Shown: positions 50,287-59,041 of the stretch, one piece after another
Layout: each line of letters begins with the position of its first letter
Position numbering within the stretch: position 1 is the first letter of the stretch
DNA from: Shinella kummerowiae
GTDB lineage: Bacteria > Pseudomonadota > Alphaproteobacteria > Rhizobiales > Rhizobiaceae
Length of the DNA: 64,000 bases
Direction: 5' to 3'
Assembly (NCBI RefSeq): GCF_009827055.1
Contig: NZ_WUMK01000002.1
Span: 248,001 to 312,000, forward strand
Notes under the pieces: model-generated
What the model was told of the DNA's origin: nothing
The model's input: only the letters and a program-made list of their open reading frames with translations
The model's database searches: none
Translations under genes and position numbers: made by a program

Positions 50287-50315
50287 TTGACGCAAGCACG
50301 GCCGCGCAGTAATAA
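50287..50315 (+). promoter_or_regulatory. metZ: Promoter of the metZ leader
   Basis: TTGACG (50287-50292), a 17-base spacer and TAATAA (50310-50315) predict a transcript start near 50322, just before the SAM-II aptamer. The spacing fits the riboswitch position well. Confidence 0.6.
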
Positions 50316-50324
50316 CAAGGTTAT

Positions 50325-50381
50325 CCCGTGGTGATTTGGCCGGCCGGCTTGCAGCCACGTAAAACAAGTAGCTAAAAAGGC
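50325..50381 (+). promoter_or_regulatory. SAM-II riboswitch (metA/metZ leader)
   Basis: The element shows the SAM-II layout: stem CGTGG (50327-50331) with CCACG (50355-50359), the conserved TGATTTGG just inside it, a TTGCAG before the closing strand, and the diagnostic 3' block TAGCTAAAAAGG (50369-50380), which forms the pseudoknot. SAM-II aptamers occur almost only in alphaproteobacteria, before metA and metZ-type genes, and reduce expression when S-adenosylmethionine is plentiful. Here it lies 60 bases before metZ. Confidence 0.9.
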
Positions 50382-50420
50382 CGGGTTTGAAACCGGCCTG
50401 CTTTTGCGGCCGGTTTTTTT
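50379..50420 (+). terminator. Attenuator-type terminator between the SAM-II aptamer and metZ
   Basis: AAACCGGCC (50390-50398) and GGCCGGTTT (50408-50416) form a 9-bp stem followed by a T-run to 50420. A competing stem, GGCCGG (50379-50384) with CCGGCC (50393-50398), would break the terminator and uses the last GG of the aptamer. So SAM binding should free the terminator, giving transcriptional control. Confidence 0.75.
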
Positions 50421-50439
50421 GTTTGAAGGCGACGATCAC

Positions 50440-51624
50440 ATGAGCAAGTCCTGGCGCGCTGCCACCCAACTCGTTCACGGCGGAACCACCCGCTCCCAGC
50501 ACGGCGAAACCGCGGAAGCCATCTTCCTCACGCAGGGTTTCGTCTACGACACGTCGGCTGCGGCCGAAGCCCGTTTCAAGGGCGAGACGGACGGCTTCAT
50601 CTACGCCCGTTACGGCAGCCCGACCAACGACATGTTCGAAAAGCGCATGTGCCTGCTGGAAGGTGCCGAAGATGCCCGCGCCACCGCCTCGGGCATGGCA
50701 GCCGTGACGGCCGCGATCCTCTGCCAGCTGAAGGCCGGCGACCATATCGTCGCGGCCCGCGCGCTTTTCGGCTCCTGCCGCTGGGTGGTCGAGACGCTCG
50801 CGCCGAAATACGGCATCGAATGCACGCTGGTTGATGGCCGCGACCTCTCCAATTGGGAAAGGGCCATTCAGAAGAACACAAAAGTGTTCTTCCTCGAAAG
50901 CCCGACCAACCCAACGCTGGAAGTGATCGACATTGCCGGCGTGGCGAAGCTCGCCAACCAGATCGGCGCCAAGGTCGTCGTCGACAACGTGTTTGCAACC
51001 CCGCTCTTCCAGAAGCCGCTGGAGCTTGGCGCGCATGTCGTCGTCTATTCCGCCACCAAGCATATCGACGGCCAGGGCCGCTGCCTCGGCGGCGTCGTGC
51101 TGTCCGACAAGGAATGGATCAACGAACATCTGCATGACTACTTCCGCCACACCGGCCCGGCCATGTCGCCGTTCAATGCCTGGACGCTGCTGAAGGGGAT
51201 TGAAACCCTTCCGCTGCGCGTCAAGCAGCAGACGGAGAATGCCAGCCGCATCGCCGATTTCCTCGCCGAGCAGAAGCAGGTCGCCAGCGTGATCTATCCG
51301 GGCCGCAAGGACCATCCGCAGGCCGATATCGTCGCCAAGCAGATGACGGGCGGCTCGACGCTCGTCTGCTTCGAACTGAAGGGCGGCAAGGAAGCGGCCT
51401 TCGCGCTGCAGGACGCACTGGAGGTCGTAAAAATCTCCAACAATCTCGGCGACGCCAAGAGCCTGATCACCCATCCGGCGACGACGACGCACAAGAACCT
51501 GACGGACGAGGCACGCGCCGAGCTCGGCATGTCGGCCGGCACGGTTCGCTTTTCCGCCGGTATCGAGGACAGCGAAGACCTGCTCGAGGATTTTTCGCGC
51601 GCGCTCTCCAAGGTCAATGCCTGA
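50440..51624 (+). CDS. metZ: O-succinylhomoserine sulfhydrylase
   Basis: A 394-residue PLP enzyme of the Cys/Met-metabolism family that makes homocysteine from O-succinylhomoserine and sulfide. Key blocks: FIYARYGSPTNDMFEKRMCL, AVTAAILCQLKAGDHIVAAR, FLESPTNPTLEVIDI, VVDNVFATPLFQKPLELGAH and the PLP lysine Lys207 in VVYSATKHIDGQGRCLGG, then the C-terminal SLITHPATTTHKNLTDEAR. The family members cystathionine gamma-synthase and O-acetylhomoserine sulfhydrylase are close alternatives, but the SAM-II leader and alphaproteobacterial context favour MetZ. The ATG at 50440 starts the conserved MSKSWRAAT. Confidence 0.92.
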   Translation: MSKSWRAATQLVHGGTTRSQHGETAEAIFLTQGFVYDTSAAAEARFKGETDGFIYARYGSPTNDMFEKRMCLLEGAEDARATASGMAAVTAAILCQLKAGDHIVAARALFGSCRWVVETLAPKYGIECTLVDGRDLSNWERAIQKNTKVFFLESPTNPTLEVIDIAGVAKLANQIGAKVVVDNVFATPLFQKPLELGAHVVVYSATKHIDGQGRCLGGVVLSDKEWINEHLHDYFRHTGPAMSPFNAWTLLKGIETLPLRVKQQTENASRIADFLAEQKQVASVIYPGRKDHPQADIVAKQMTGGSTLVCFELKGGKEAAFALQDALEVVKISNNLGDAKSLITHPATTTHKNLTDEARAELGMSAGTVRFSAGIEDSEDLLEDFSRALSKVNA

Positions 51625-51651
51625 TCGCGGCTTACAGAACGGACAAATGCG

Positions 51652-51680
51652 GAGGCACCGGCCGACGAGGCCGGTGCCTC
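51652..51680 (+). terminator. Intrinsic terminator after metZ
   Basis: GAGGCACCGGCC and GGCCGGTGCCTC form a perfect 12-bp stem with loop GACGA, followed by TTTGCTT. It lies 28 bases after the metZ stop. Confidence 0.85.
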
Positions 51681-51747
51681 TTTGCTTATCCTTGACGAAA
51701 CCACAATCCTGTAGAATAGCAGGAGCTAATCAGTTCAAGGCTTGCCT

Positions 51748-52140
51748 ATGTATCGTGCGCTGACCCGCGACATCGAAGTGACCGTCGAGCCGTATTATCT
51801 GGCCGACCAATCAGACCCCGACGACAGCCGGTATGTCTGGGGATACAGGGTCGTCATATCCAACCATTCCGACATCGCCGTGCGGCTGATGACGCGCTAC
51901 TGGCACATCACCGACCAGAACGGGCAGGTCGACGAGGTCAACGGCCCCGGCGTCATCGGCGAACAACCGACGCTGCGTCCTGGTGATACGTACGAATATT
52001 CCTCCGGATGCCCGCTGGAAACGCCATCGGGCATCATGTTCGGCCGCTACCACATGGAAGCGGAGAATGGCGAAGCCTTCGACGTCGCCATTCCGGCCTT
52101 TTCGCTGGATACACCGGGGCAACCGCGCACGCTGAACTGA
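51748..52140 (+). CDS. apaG: ApaG domain protein
   Basis: A 130-residue all-beta protein. It begins [20 protein letters not shown] and contains the conserved core [60 protein letters not shown] and [20 protein letters not shown]. All blocks of the ApaG family are intact and length is typical (about 125-130). ApaG has been linked to cobalt/magnesium homeostasis, but the molecular role is not settled. Single gene, placed between the metZ terminator and a RIME-like element. Start ATG 51748 is preferred to an in-frame ATG two codons upstream. Confidence 0.94.
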   Translation: MYRALTRDIEVTVEPYYLADQSDPDDSRYVWGYRVVISNHSDIAVRLMTRYWHITDQNGQVDEVNGPGVIGEQPTLRPGDTYEYSSGCPLETPSGIMFGRYHMEAENGEAFDVAIPAFSLDTPGQPRTLN

Positions 52141-52155
52141 GCGACGCGGGGATTT

Positions 52156-52315
52156 CCCCCTCATCCGGCCTGCCGGCCACCTTCTCCCCGCAAGCGGGGC
52201 GAAGGGGCAAAACCGATCTGTTTTCCTGACATCATCCTTCAGAGCAAGGCCAAACCTCGCATCCTTCCCTTCTCCCCGCTCGCGGGGAGAACGTGGCGGC
52301 AGCCGGATGAGGGGC
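52156..52315. repeat. RIME-like intergenic mosaic palindrome
   Basis: A 160-base element between the converging apaG and hslO genes. Its ends are inverted copies: CCCCTCATCCGGC at the left and GCCGGATGAGGGG at the right. Inside are two hairpins with the same core, CTTCTCCCCGC-AA-GCGGGG (52181 on) and TTCTCCCCGC-TC-GCGGGGAGAA (about 52270-52293). End and core sequences match what I remember of Rhizobium intergenic mosaic elements (RIME). They are non-coding repeats present in many rhizobial genomes; this one may also end both transcripts. Confidence 0.8.
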
Positions 52316-52325
52316 ATGCGCTGCC

Positions 52326-53321
52326 TTACTGCGGCAGGACTTCCGCCGCTTCGAAGCGGTAAGTCGTCGAGCAGAACTCGCAGGTGACCGCGATCTCGCC
52401 CTTGTCATCCGCCGTGTGCGCGATGTCCTCGGCGCTGAGGCCCGCAATCACGCTCTTCAGCTTCTCGCGCGAGCAGGAACAGCGGTCGAAGACCCGCTGC
52501 GGCTCGTAGACGCGCACGCCGCGCTCGTGGAAGAGACGGAACAGCAGCCGCTCGGTGCCGACAGTCGGGTCGGTCAATTCGTCGGCGTCGATCGTCTCGA
52601 CCATCGCCTTGGCTTCGGCCCAGTTGTCGTCGTCATCGATCTTGTGGCCGACATCGTCACCATCGCCACCCGGCAGGTCGGCCTGGCGCATGCGCTCCGG
52701 CGCCTGCGGCAGGAACTGTGCGACCATGCCGCCGGCCCGCCAGCGATGGCGTGCCTTGCCCGCCTCGTCGCGGTCGAAGAGTTCGGCGACGCCAAGGCGC
52801 ACCCTGGTCGGGATCTGTTCCGACTGGCGGAAATAGACGCCGGCAATCTCTTCCAGCGTCTCGCCATCCAGCGGCACGATGCCCTGGTAGCGCTGCGTGT
52901 GCGCACCCTGGTCGATCGTGAAGGCCAGAATGCCCTTGCCGAGCAATTCGTGCGGCTCCGTCGTGCCGGCGGCGATGGCAGCATCGAGGGCTGCCTGGTT
53001 GAAGCGGGCATAGGCGCGCACGTTTTCCGGTGCGGAGAAATCGGCGACAAGCAAGTCGACCGGGCCGTCGCTCTTCGTCTGGACGATCAGCTTGCCTTCG
53101 AACTTCAGCGACGTGCCGAGCAGGACGGTCAGCGTAATCGCCTCGGCGAGCAGGCGCGCGACGGGCGCGGGATAATCGTGCCGGCCCAAAATACCGTCGA
53201 GCATCGGGCCGAGCTGCACGGCACGGCCGCGCACGTCGAGACCCTCCACCTGAAACGGCAGGATATGGTCGTCGCCGGAATAACCGAGCTCACCGAGTTT
53301 CAGGGCGTTGTCAGCCATCAT
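52326..53321 (-). CDS. hslO: Redox-regulated chaperone Hsp33
   Basis: A 331-residue cytoplasmic holdase that is switched on by oxidation. The N-terminal substrate-binding part has DHILPFQVEGLDVRGRAVQL and GKGILAFTIDQGAHTQRYQG, IVPLDGETLEEIA. The C-terminal zinc redox switch is complete: C-x-C in DRCSCSREKL and C-x-x-C in VTCEFCSTTYRF. Rhizobial forms are longer than E. coli (292) because of an acidic insert (about residues 225-245), present here as GDGDDVGHKIDDDDN. Three ATGs lie in a row; 53321 is seven bases from AAGGAG. It is the last gene of the argD-argF-hslO run. Confidence 0.93.
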   Translation of the reverse strand: MMADNALKLGELGYSGDDHILPFQVEGLDVRGRAVQLGPMLDGILGRHDYPAPVARLLAEAITLTVLLGTSLKFEGKLIVQTKSDGPVDLLVADFSAPENVRAYARFNQAALDAAIAAGTTEPHELLGKGILAFTIDQGAHTQRYQGIVPLDGETLEEIAGVYFRQSEQIPTRVRLGVAELFDRDEAGKARHRWRAGGMVAQFLPQAPERMRQADLPGGDGDDVGHKIDDDDNWAEAKAMVETIDADELTDPTVGTERLLFRLFHERGVRVYEPQRVFDRCSCSREKLKSVIAGLSAEDIAHTADDKGEIAVTCEFCSTTYRFEAAEVLPQ

Positions 53322-53511
53322 CATTCTGCTCCTTGCACACCGGGAAGCCACCGGGCCATGGGCCCGGCTGCTTTCGACCGGCATTCTACCGTGATTCAGC
53401 GCTATTGCCCGATCATTCCATACCGGGCGGGCATGCGCCAGAGAAAGCGCCCTTCAGCGCTTCGTGATGGCCCCTAGATCGTGTCGGTCGCCGTGTTTTT
53501 CAAGACGGCCG

Positions 53512-54423
<912 letters not shown>

Positions 54424-54450
54424 GATATGTCCTGTCTGTCCCGGTCCTGC

Positions 54451-55641
54451 TTATGCGGCCTTCGCCGCCGTCAGCTTTTCGGCTGCGCGCTCAATGCGGG
54501 CGAGCCCTTCGCGTGCCTCCTGCGCTGTCACGGTGAGCGGCGGCAGCAGCCGCAGCACATTGTCGCCAGCGGGCACGGCGAGCAGTTGTTCCGCGCGCAC
54601 GGCCTTCAGCAGATCCGCGACAGGGATCTTTGCCTTGATGCCGAGCATCAGGCCTTCACCACGGACATCCTCGATGATCTCGGGGAAACGGTCCTTGAGT
54701 GCTGCAAGGCCCTGGCGGAAGACGAGGGCAACGTCGCGGATGTGATCGAGGAACCCGTCTTCCAGCACGACGTCGAGCACGGCATTGCCGACGGCCATGG
54801 CGAGCGGGTTGCCGCCATAGGTGGAGCCATGCGTGCCGGCGACCATGCCGGCGGCCGCCTCGTTCGTGGCAAGGCATGCACCGAGCGGAAAGCCACCGCC
54901 GATGCCCTTGGCGACCGCCATGATATCCGGCGTGATGCCCGCCCATTCATGGGCGAACAGGCGGCCCGTGCGGCCGACACCGGACTGCACTTCGTCGAGG
55001 ATCAGCAGCAGGCCGTATTCGTCGCAGAGCTGGCGAAGTTCCTGCATGAACTCCTTCGGAACGGGGCGGATGCCGCCCTCGCCCTGCACGGGCTCGATCA
55101 GGATGGCGGCCGTTTCCTCGGTGATCGCATCCTTGACGGCGGTGAGGTCGCCGAAGGGAACCTTGAGGAAGCCGGGCGCCTTCGGGCCGAAGCCCTCGAT
55201 GTACTTCTCCTGCCCGCCGGCGGCGATCGTCGCGATCGTGCGGCCATGGAAGGCGCCATCGAAGGTGATAATGTGGAACTTGCCAGGGTGGCCATTGGCG
55301 AAATGGTAGCGGCGCGCGGTCTTGATCGCGCATTCCAGCGCTTCCGCCCCGGAATTGGTGAAGAACACCTTGTCGGCGAAGGTGGCTTCCGTCAGCCGGC
55401 GACCGAGGCTTTCCTGGCCCGGAACCTCGTAGAGGTTGGACAGGTGCCAAACCTTTTCGGCCTGATCCTTCAGGGCCGCGACGAGATGGGGATGCGCATG
55501 GCCAAGCGAATTGACGGCGACGCCGGCGGCGAAATCGAGATATCGCTCGCCATTTTCGGCGATCAGCCAGACGCCCTCCCCCCGCGTGAACCGGAGCGGC
55601 GCACGCATATAGGTTTCATAGAGCGGCGCGGCATCGGCCAT
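54451..55641 (-). CDS. argD: Acetylornithine aminotransferase
   Basis: A 396-residue class III PLP aminotransferase of arginine synthesis, often also acting on succinyldiaminopimelate in lysine synthesis. Key blocks: [78 protein letters not shown] and the PLP lysine Lys245 in [17 protein letters not shown]. Length is normal. First gene of the minus-strand argD-argF-hslO run. Its start lies 424 bases from gcrA, transcribed the other way, with a cluster of GANTC sites nearer gcrA. Confidence 0.95.
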   Translation of the reverse strand: MADAAPLYETYMRAPLRFTRGEGVWLIAENGERYLDFAAGVAVNSLGHAHPHLVAALKDQAEKVWHLSNLYEVPGQESLGRRLTEATFADKVFFTNSGAEALECAIKTARRYHFANGHPGKFHIITFDGAFHGRTIATIAAGGQEKYIEGFGPKAPGFLKVPFGDLTAVKDAITEETAAILIEPVQGEGGIRPVPKEFMQELRQLCDEYGLLLILDEVQSGVGRTGRLFAHEWAGITPDIMAVAKGIGGGFPLGACLATNEAAAGMVAGTHGSTYGGNPLAMAVGNAVLDVVLEDGFLDHIRDVALVFRQGLAALKDRFPEIIEDVRGEGLMLGIKAKIPVADLLKAVRAEQLLAVPAGDNVLRLLPPLTVTAQEAREGLARIERAAEKLTAAKAA

Positions 55642-56065
55642 GGCGCGGATCCTCCAAAAGAGATGCGGAAAGATTCGTTTACGACTTGACTTTTCCAGGC
55701 TCCGGAAAAATCAAAAACCGCCTTTCGGCGGCATGCCGCACTATCGGCATTTCCCCCTGCAATGTCAATGAAATGCGCGTCTGAAATGCCGCTGAACCTA
55801 CCGCAACGTGAGGATTCACGGTACGCGCGCAAGGTGTCGCTCTTGAGTCACACCAGGGCAGCAAGTTGGGGAAAACTCCGAAATCGATTCGCACCGATTC
55901 CTGCGACTCTTGTCACAGAGTCCCCCGAACTCTAGGTTAAAGACCAATTACTAGACTGCAAGCGGCGGAACTAGTCACCAAAAGAGTTAGGGCGTTCAAG
56001 TTCCGGACCCATCCGGAACGCGATGAGGGATTCCCGCATCGCGAGCGTCGAACGGAGACGAGAAG
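55642..56065. other. 424-base divergent argD/gcrA control region rich in GANTC sites
   Basis: No coding sequence is supported. Seven GANTC (CcrM methylation) sites occur: 55672, 55813, 55845, 55886, 55896, 55905 and 55918 (first base of each). Six fall within 110 bases, against less than one expected by chance. Downstream of them, 55930-56065 forms the gcrA leader. The argD promoter should lie in 55645-55800, which has several A/T-rich runs (TTTTTG, AAAAATC) but no hexamer pair I would defend. Confidence 0.75.
55813..55922. promoter_or_regulatory. Cluster of six CcrM (GANTC) methylation sites upstream of gcrA
   Basis: GATTC at 55813, GAGTC at 55845, GATTC at 55886 and 55896, GACTC at 55905 and GAGTC at 55918. 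In Caulobacter and relatives GcrA acts at sigma-70 promoters that carry methylated GANTC, so such a cluster before gcrA fits cell-cycle and self control. Confidence 0.8.
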
Positions 56066-56602
56066 ATGAACTGGACAGACGAGCGGGTCGAGAAACTCAA
56101 GAAGCTCTGGAGCGAAGGTCTGAGCGCGAGCCAGATCGCAGCACAGCTCGGCGGCGTCAGCCGCAACGCCGTCATCGGCAAGGTGCACCGGCTGAACCTA
56201 CCGGGTCGCGCAAAGGCCGGCGGCACACCGAGCGCCGCCCGCCCGAAGCGCCCGGCCGTTGCAACGCCGCGGCCCTCGAACTTCGCGGCCCGTCCGGTCC
56301 CCGCCCGCGTTGCGGCGCGCCCGGCTGGTGCGATCGTCGCCAAGGAAGACATCGACGCCGATTTTGACGCACAGATCGAACAGCTGCCGGTTCCCGCCAA
56401 CGGCAACAAGGTGGTCGTGCCGATGTCGCGTAAGCTGGAACTGACCCAGCTCACCGAGCGCACCTGCAAGTGGCCGATCGGCGATCCGCTGAACGACGAC
56501 TTCCATTTCTGCGGTAACGAGTCCCCGGACAACTCGCCCTACTGCACCTACCACCAGCGCCTGGCCTACCAGCCTTCCGCCGAACGGCGCCGGATGCGCT
56601 AG
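56066..56602 (+). CDS. gcrA: Cell-cycle regulator GcrA
   Basis: A 178-residue sigma-70 cofactor that controls S-phase genes at methylated GANTC promoters. The N-terminal DNA-binding domain is highly conserved: NWTDERVEKLKKLWSEGLSA, SQIAAQLGGVSRNAVIGKVH, RLNLPGRAK. A basic Ala/Pro-rich linker (50-100) follows. The C-terminal sigma-binding domain is complete: LTQLTERTCKWPIGDPLNDD, FHFCGNESPDNSPYCTYHQR, LAYQPSAERRR, with its conserved cysteines. Length is typical. Monocistronic, ended by a hairpin at 56628-56645 and convergent with phoB. Confidence 0.96.
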   Translation: MNWTDERVEKLKKLWSEGLSASQIAAQLGGVSRNAVIGKVHRLNLPGRAKAGGTPSAARPKRPAVATPRPSNFAARPVPARVAARPAGAIVAKEDIDADFDAQIEQLPVPANGNKVVVPMSRKLELTQLTERTCKWPIGDPLNDDFHFCGNESPDNSPYCTYHQRLAYQPSAERRRMR

Positions 56603-56627
56603 CAGACGCGAAAAACGGAATGCGATG

Positions 56628-56648
56628 AGGGCCCGAAGGGGCCCTTTT
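56628..56648 (+). terminator. Intrinsic terminator after gcrA
   Basis: AGGGCCC and GGGCCCT form a 7-bp stem around GAAG, followed by TTTT and CTTT. It lies 26 bases after the gcrA stop. Confidence 0.8.
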
Positions 56649-56690
56649 CTTTGGCTGGTGAGGCAGGCGCGAGGCTCCAAAACGCAAACA

Positions 56691-56704
56691 GGCCCCGAAG
56701 GGCC
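56691..56704 (-). terminator. Hairpin after phoB
   Basis: GGCCC and GGGCC pair around CGAA, 30 bases beyond the phoB stop on the minus strand, followed in that direction by TGTTTGCGTTTTGG. Short stem but with a T-containing tail; a modest terminator. Confidence 0.5.
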
Positions 56705-56734
56705 CATTTCCGTCCTTGGGAGGAAACATCTGGC

Positions 56735-57418
56735 TCAGGTTTCCAGCGAATAGCCGGCACCGCGGACAGTGCGGATGACGTCCTGCATATTGGCGAAGTT
56801 GAGCGCCTTGCGCAGGCGCCCGACATGCACGTCGACGGTGCGTTCGTCGACATAGATGTCATGGCCCCAGACGCCGTCGAGAAGCTGAGAGCGCGAGAAG
56901 ACGCGGCCGGGCGAGGTCATCAGGAACTCCAGCAGACGAAATTCCGTTGGGCCGAGGCGGACTTCGCGGGTACGGCGATGCACACGATGAGTCTCGCGGT
57001 CGAGCTCGATATCGCCGCAGCGCAGCACCGTCGAGACGACCTCGGGTTTGGCCCGGCGCAGCATGGCGCGAACGCGGGCGACGAGTTCCGGCGTCGAGAA
57101 CGGCTTGACAACATAGTCGTCGGCGCCGGTCGCGAGCCCGCGCACGCGCTCGCTCTCCTCGCCGCGTGCCGTCAGCATGATGATCGGCAGACGCTCGGTT
57201 TCCGGACGCTGGCGCAACCGCCGGCACAGCTCGATGCCCGAAACGCCCGGCAACATCCAGTCGAGGATAAGAAGGTCCGGCAGGCGCTCCTGCAGACGGA
57301 CCTCGGCCTCGTCACCGTTCAGGATCGTATCGACCTCAAAACCTTCGGCCTCGAGATTGTAGCGCAGGAGGACGCTGAGCGCCTCCTCGTCTTCGACGAC
57401 GGCAATTCTGGGCACCAT
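56735..57418 (-). CDS. phoB: Phosphate-regulon response regulator PhoB
   Basis: A 227-residue OmpR-family regulator. The receiver has the acidic pair in IAVVEDEEALSVLLRYNLEA, acceptor Asp53 in LLILDWMLPGVSGIELCRRL and the lysine in GADDYVVKPFSTPELVARVR. The winged-helix output domain (about 130-225) has RLGPTEFRLLEFLMTSPGRV, FSRSQLLDGVWGHDIYVDER, TVDVHVGRLRKAL. PhoR phosphorylates it in low phosphate; it then binds PHO boxes such as the one before pstS. Last gene of the phoR-pstSCAB-phoU-phoB run, 14 bases after phoU. Confidence 0.97.
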   Translation of the reverse strand: MVPRIAVVEDEEALSVLLRYNLEAEGFEVDTILNGDEAEVRLQERLPDLLILDWMLPGVSGIELCRRLRQRPETERLPIIMLTARGEESERVRGLATGADDYVVKPFSTPELVARVRAMLRRAKPEVVSTVLRCGDIELDRETHRVHRRTREVRLGPTEFRLLEFLMTSPGRVFSRSQLLDGVWGHDIYVDERTVDVHVGRLRKALNFANMQDVIRTVRGAGYSLET

Positions 57419-57432
57419 GGAGGGGAAACTCC

Positions 57433-58161
57433 TTACTCGGAGGCGTCGGTTACGTCGGCAGTGACGACCGACGTCGTGGTATCGTCCTTCGGGCGTTCAC
57501 CCTCGGGCTGCGAGCCGGTCGCCATGTAGTAGATGGTTTCCGCGATGTTGGTCGCGTGGTCGCCGATGCGCTCGATGTTCTTGGCGCAGAACAGGAGGTG
57601 CGTGCAGGGCGTGATGTTGCGCGGATCTTCCATCATGTAGGTCAGGAGTTCCCGGAACAGCGACGTGTAGATCGCGTCGATCTCGTCGTCGCGCTCGCGG
57701 ATCGCCTTGGCCTTCTCGACCGAGCGGGTCGCGTAGACGTCGAGCACTTCCTTGAGCTGGATCAGCGTGAGTTCGGCCAGGTGCTCGAGGCCGCGGGCGA
57801 GCGTGCGCGGCATGCCGGAGCTCTGCACGGCGATGACGCGCTTGGCGGTGTTCTTGCCGAGATCGCCGACGCGCTCCAGTTCGGCGGCGATACGGATCGC
57901 ACCCATGATTTCGCGCAAGTCCGCCGCCATCGGCTGGCGCTTGGCGATGGTGACGATCGCCTTCTCGTTGATCTGGCGTTCGGCATTGTCGAGGATGACG
58001 TCTTCCGAGATCACCTTCTGCGCCAGCGCGCCATCGGTGGTGACGAGCGCACGGACGGAATCCGCGACCATCTGCTCGGCCGTGCCGCCCATCTCAGAGA
58101 TGCGGCGGGAGAGGTATTTCAATTCTTCGTCATAGATCGAGACAATATGGGTCGATGACAT
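57433..58161 (-). CDS. phoU: Phosphate-signalling protein PhoU
   Basis: A 242-residue, all-helical protein made of two similar three-helix bundles that links the Pst transporter to the PhoR kinase and keeps it off in high phosphate. It carries both metal-binding repeats: AERQINEKAIVTIAKRQPMA, ADLREIMGAIRIAAELERVG, DLGKNTAKR in the first, and RERDDEIDAIYTSLFRELLT, CTHLLFCAKNIERIGDHATN, IAETIYYMATG in the second. The C-terminal tail is polar. Located between pstB and phoB, the usual order. Confidence 0.96.
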   Translation of the reverse strand: MSSTHIVSIYDEELKYLSRRISEMGGTAEQMVADSVRALVTTDGALAQKVISEDVILDNAERQINEKAIVTIAKRQPMAADLREIMGAIRIAAELERVGDLGKNTAKRVIAVQSSGMPRTLARGLEHLAELTLIQLKEVLDVYATRSVEKAKAIRERDDEIDAIYTSLFRELLTYMMEDPRNITPCTHLLFCAKNIERIGDHATNIAETIYYMATGSQPEGERPKDDTTTSVVTADVTDASE

Positions 58162-58211
58162 GGTTCTGTCCTTAATGCGCTCGGGTTTTCAGGGCTTTGG
58201 CGACGGCAACG

Positions 58212-59027
58212 TCAGCCGAAGCGGCCCATGATATAGTCCTGCGTGCGCTGGTCATCCGGGTTGGTGAACATCTTGTCGGTGTCATTCTCCTCGACAAGGT
58301 TGCCGAGGTGGAACATGGCGGTACGCTGCGAAACGCGGGCCGCCTGCTGCATCGAGTGCGTCACGATGACGATCGTGAAGTTGGCGCGCAGCTCGTGGAT
58401 CAATTCTTCGACCTTGGCCGTCGCGATCGGATCGAGCGCCGAGCAGGGCTCGTCCATCAGGATGACTTCCGGGCTGACGGCGACGGCGCGGGCGATGCAC
58501 AGACGCTGCTGCTGGCCGCCGGAGAGGCCGGTACCGCCTTCGTGAAGGCGATCCTTCACCTCGTTCCAGAGGCCGGCCTTCTGCAGGCTGGACTCGACGA
58601 TCCCGTCCATATCGGCCTTCGCCTTGGCAAGGCCATGGATGCGCGGGCCATAGGCGACGTTCTCGTAGATCGATTTCGGGAACGGATTCGGCTTCTGGAA
58701 GACCATGCCGACGCGGGCGCGCAGTTCCACCACGTCGATGTTCGGATCGTAGATATCATCCGTATCGAGTGTGATGCGGCCGGTGACGCGGCAGCCTTCG
58801 ATCGTGTCGTTCATGCGGTTCAGCGTCCGCAGGAACGTGGACTTGCCGCAGCCCGACGGACCGATGAGGGCGGTCACGGTGTTTTCGCGGACATTGAGGT
58901 TGACGTCGTAGAGCGCGCGCTTGTCGCCGTAATAGACCGAAACGTCCTTGCCGATCATCTTGTAGGAAATGTCGTTCATTTTCTTGTCCAGCGCTTTCTC
59001 GACTGCTGCTTCTGACATGATGTTCAT
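58212..59027 (-). CDS. pstB: Phosphate ABC transporter ATP-binding protein PstB
   Basis: A 271-residue ATPase of the high-affinity phosphate importer. Walker A is GPSGCGKST (56-64), the Q-loop region is [20 protein letters not shown], the signature is [14 protein letters not shown], Walker B is [20 protein letters not shown] and the switch histidine lies in [20 protein letters not shown]. The C-terminal [19 protein letters not shown]-type end is typical of PstB. The N-terminal extension of about 20 residues before the conserved core is common in rhizobia. 14 bases after pstA. Confidence 0.97.
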   Translation of the reverse strand: MNIMSEAAVEKALDKKMNDISYKMIGKDVSVYYGDKRALYDVNLNVRENTVTALIGPSGCGKSTFLRTLNRMNDTIEGCRVTGRITLDTDDIYDPNIDVVELRARVGMVFQKPNPFPKSIYENVAYGPRIHGLAKAKADMDGIVESSLQKAGLWNEVKDRLHEGGTGLSGGQQQRLCIARAVAVSPEVILMDEPCSALDPIATAKVEELIHELRANFTIVIVTHSMQQAARVSQRTAMFHLGNLVEENDTDKMFTNPDDQRTQDYIMGRFG

Positions 59028-59041
59028 CTGTCTATAACCTT

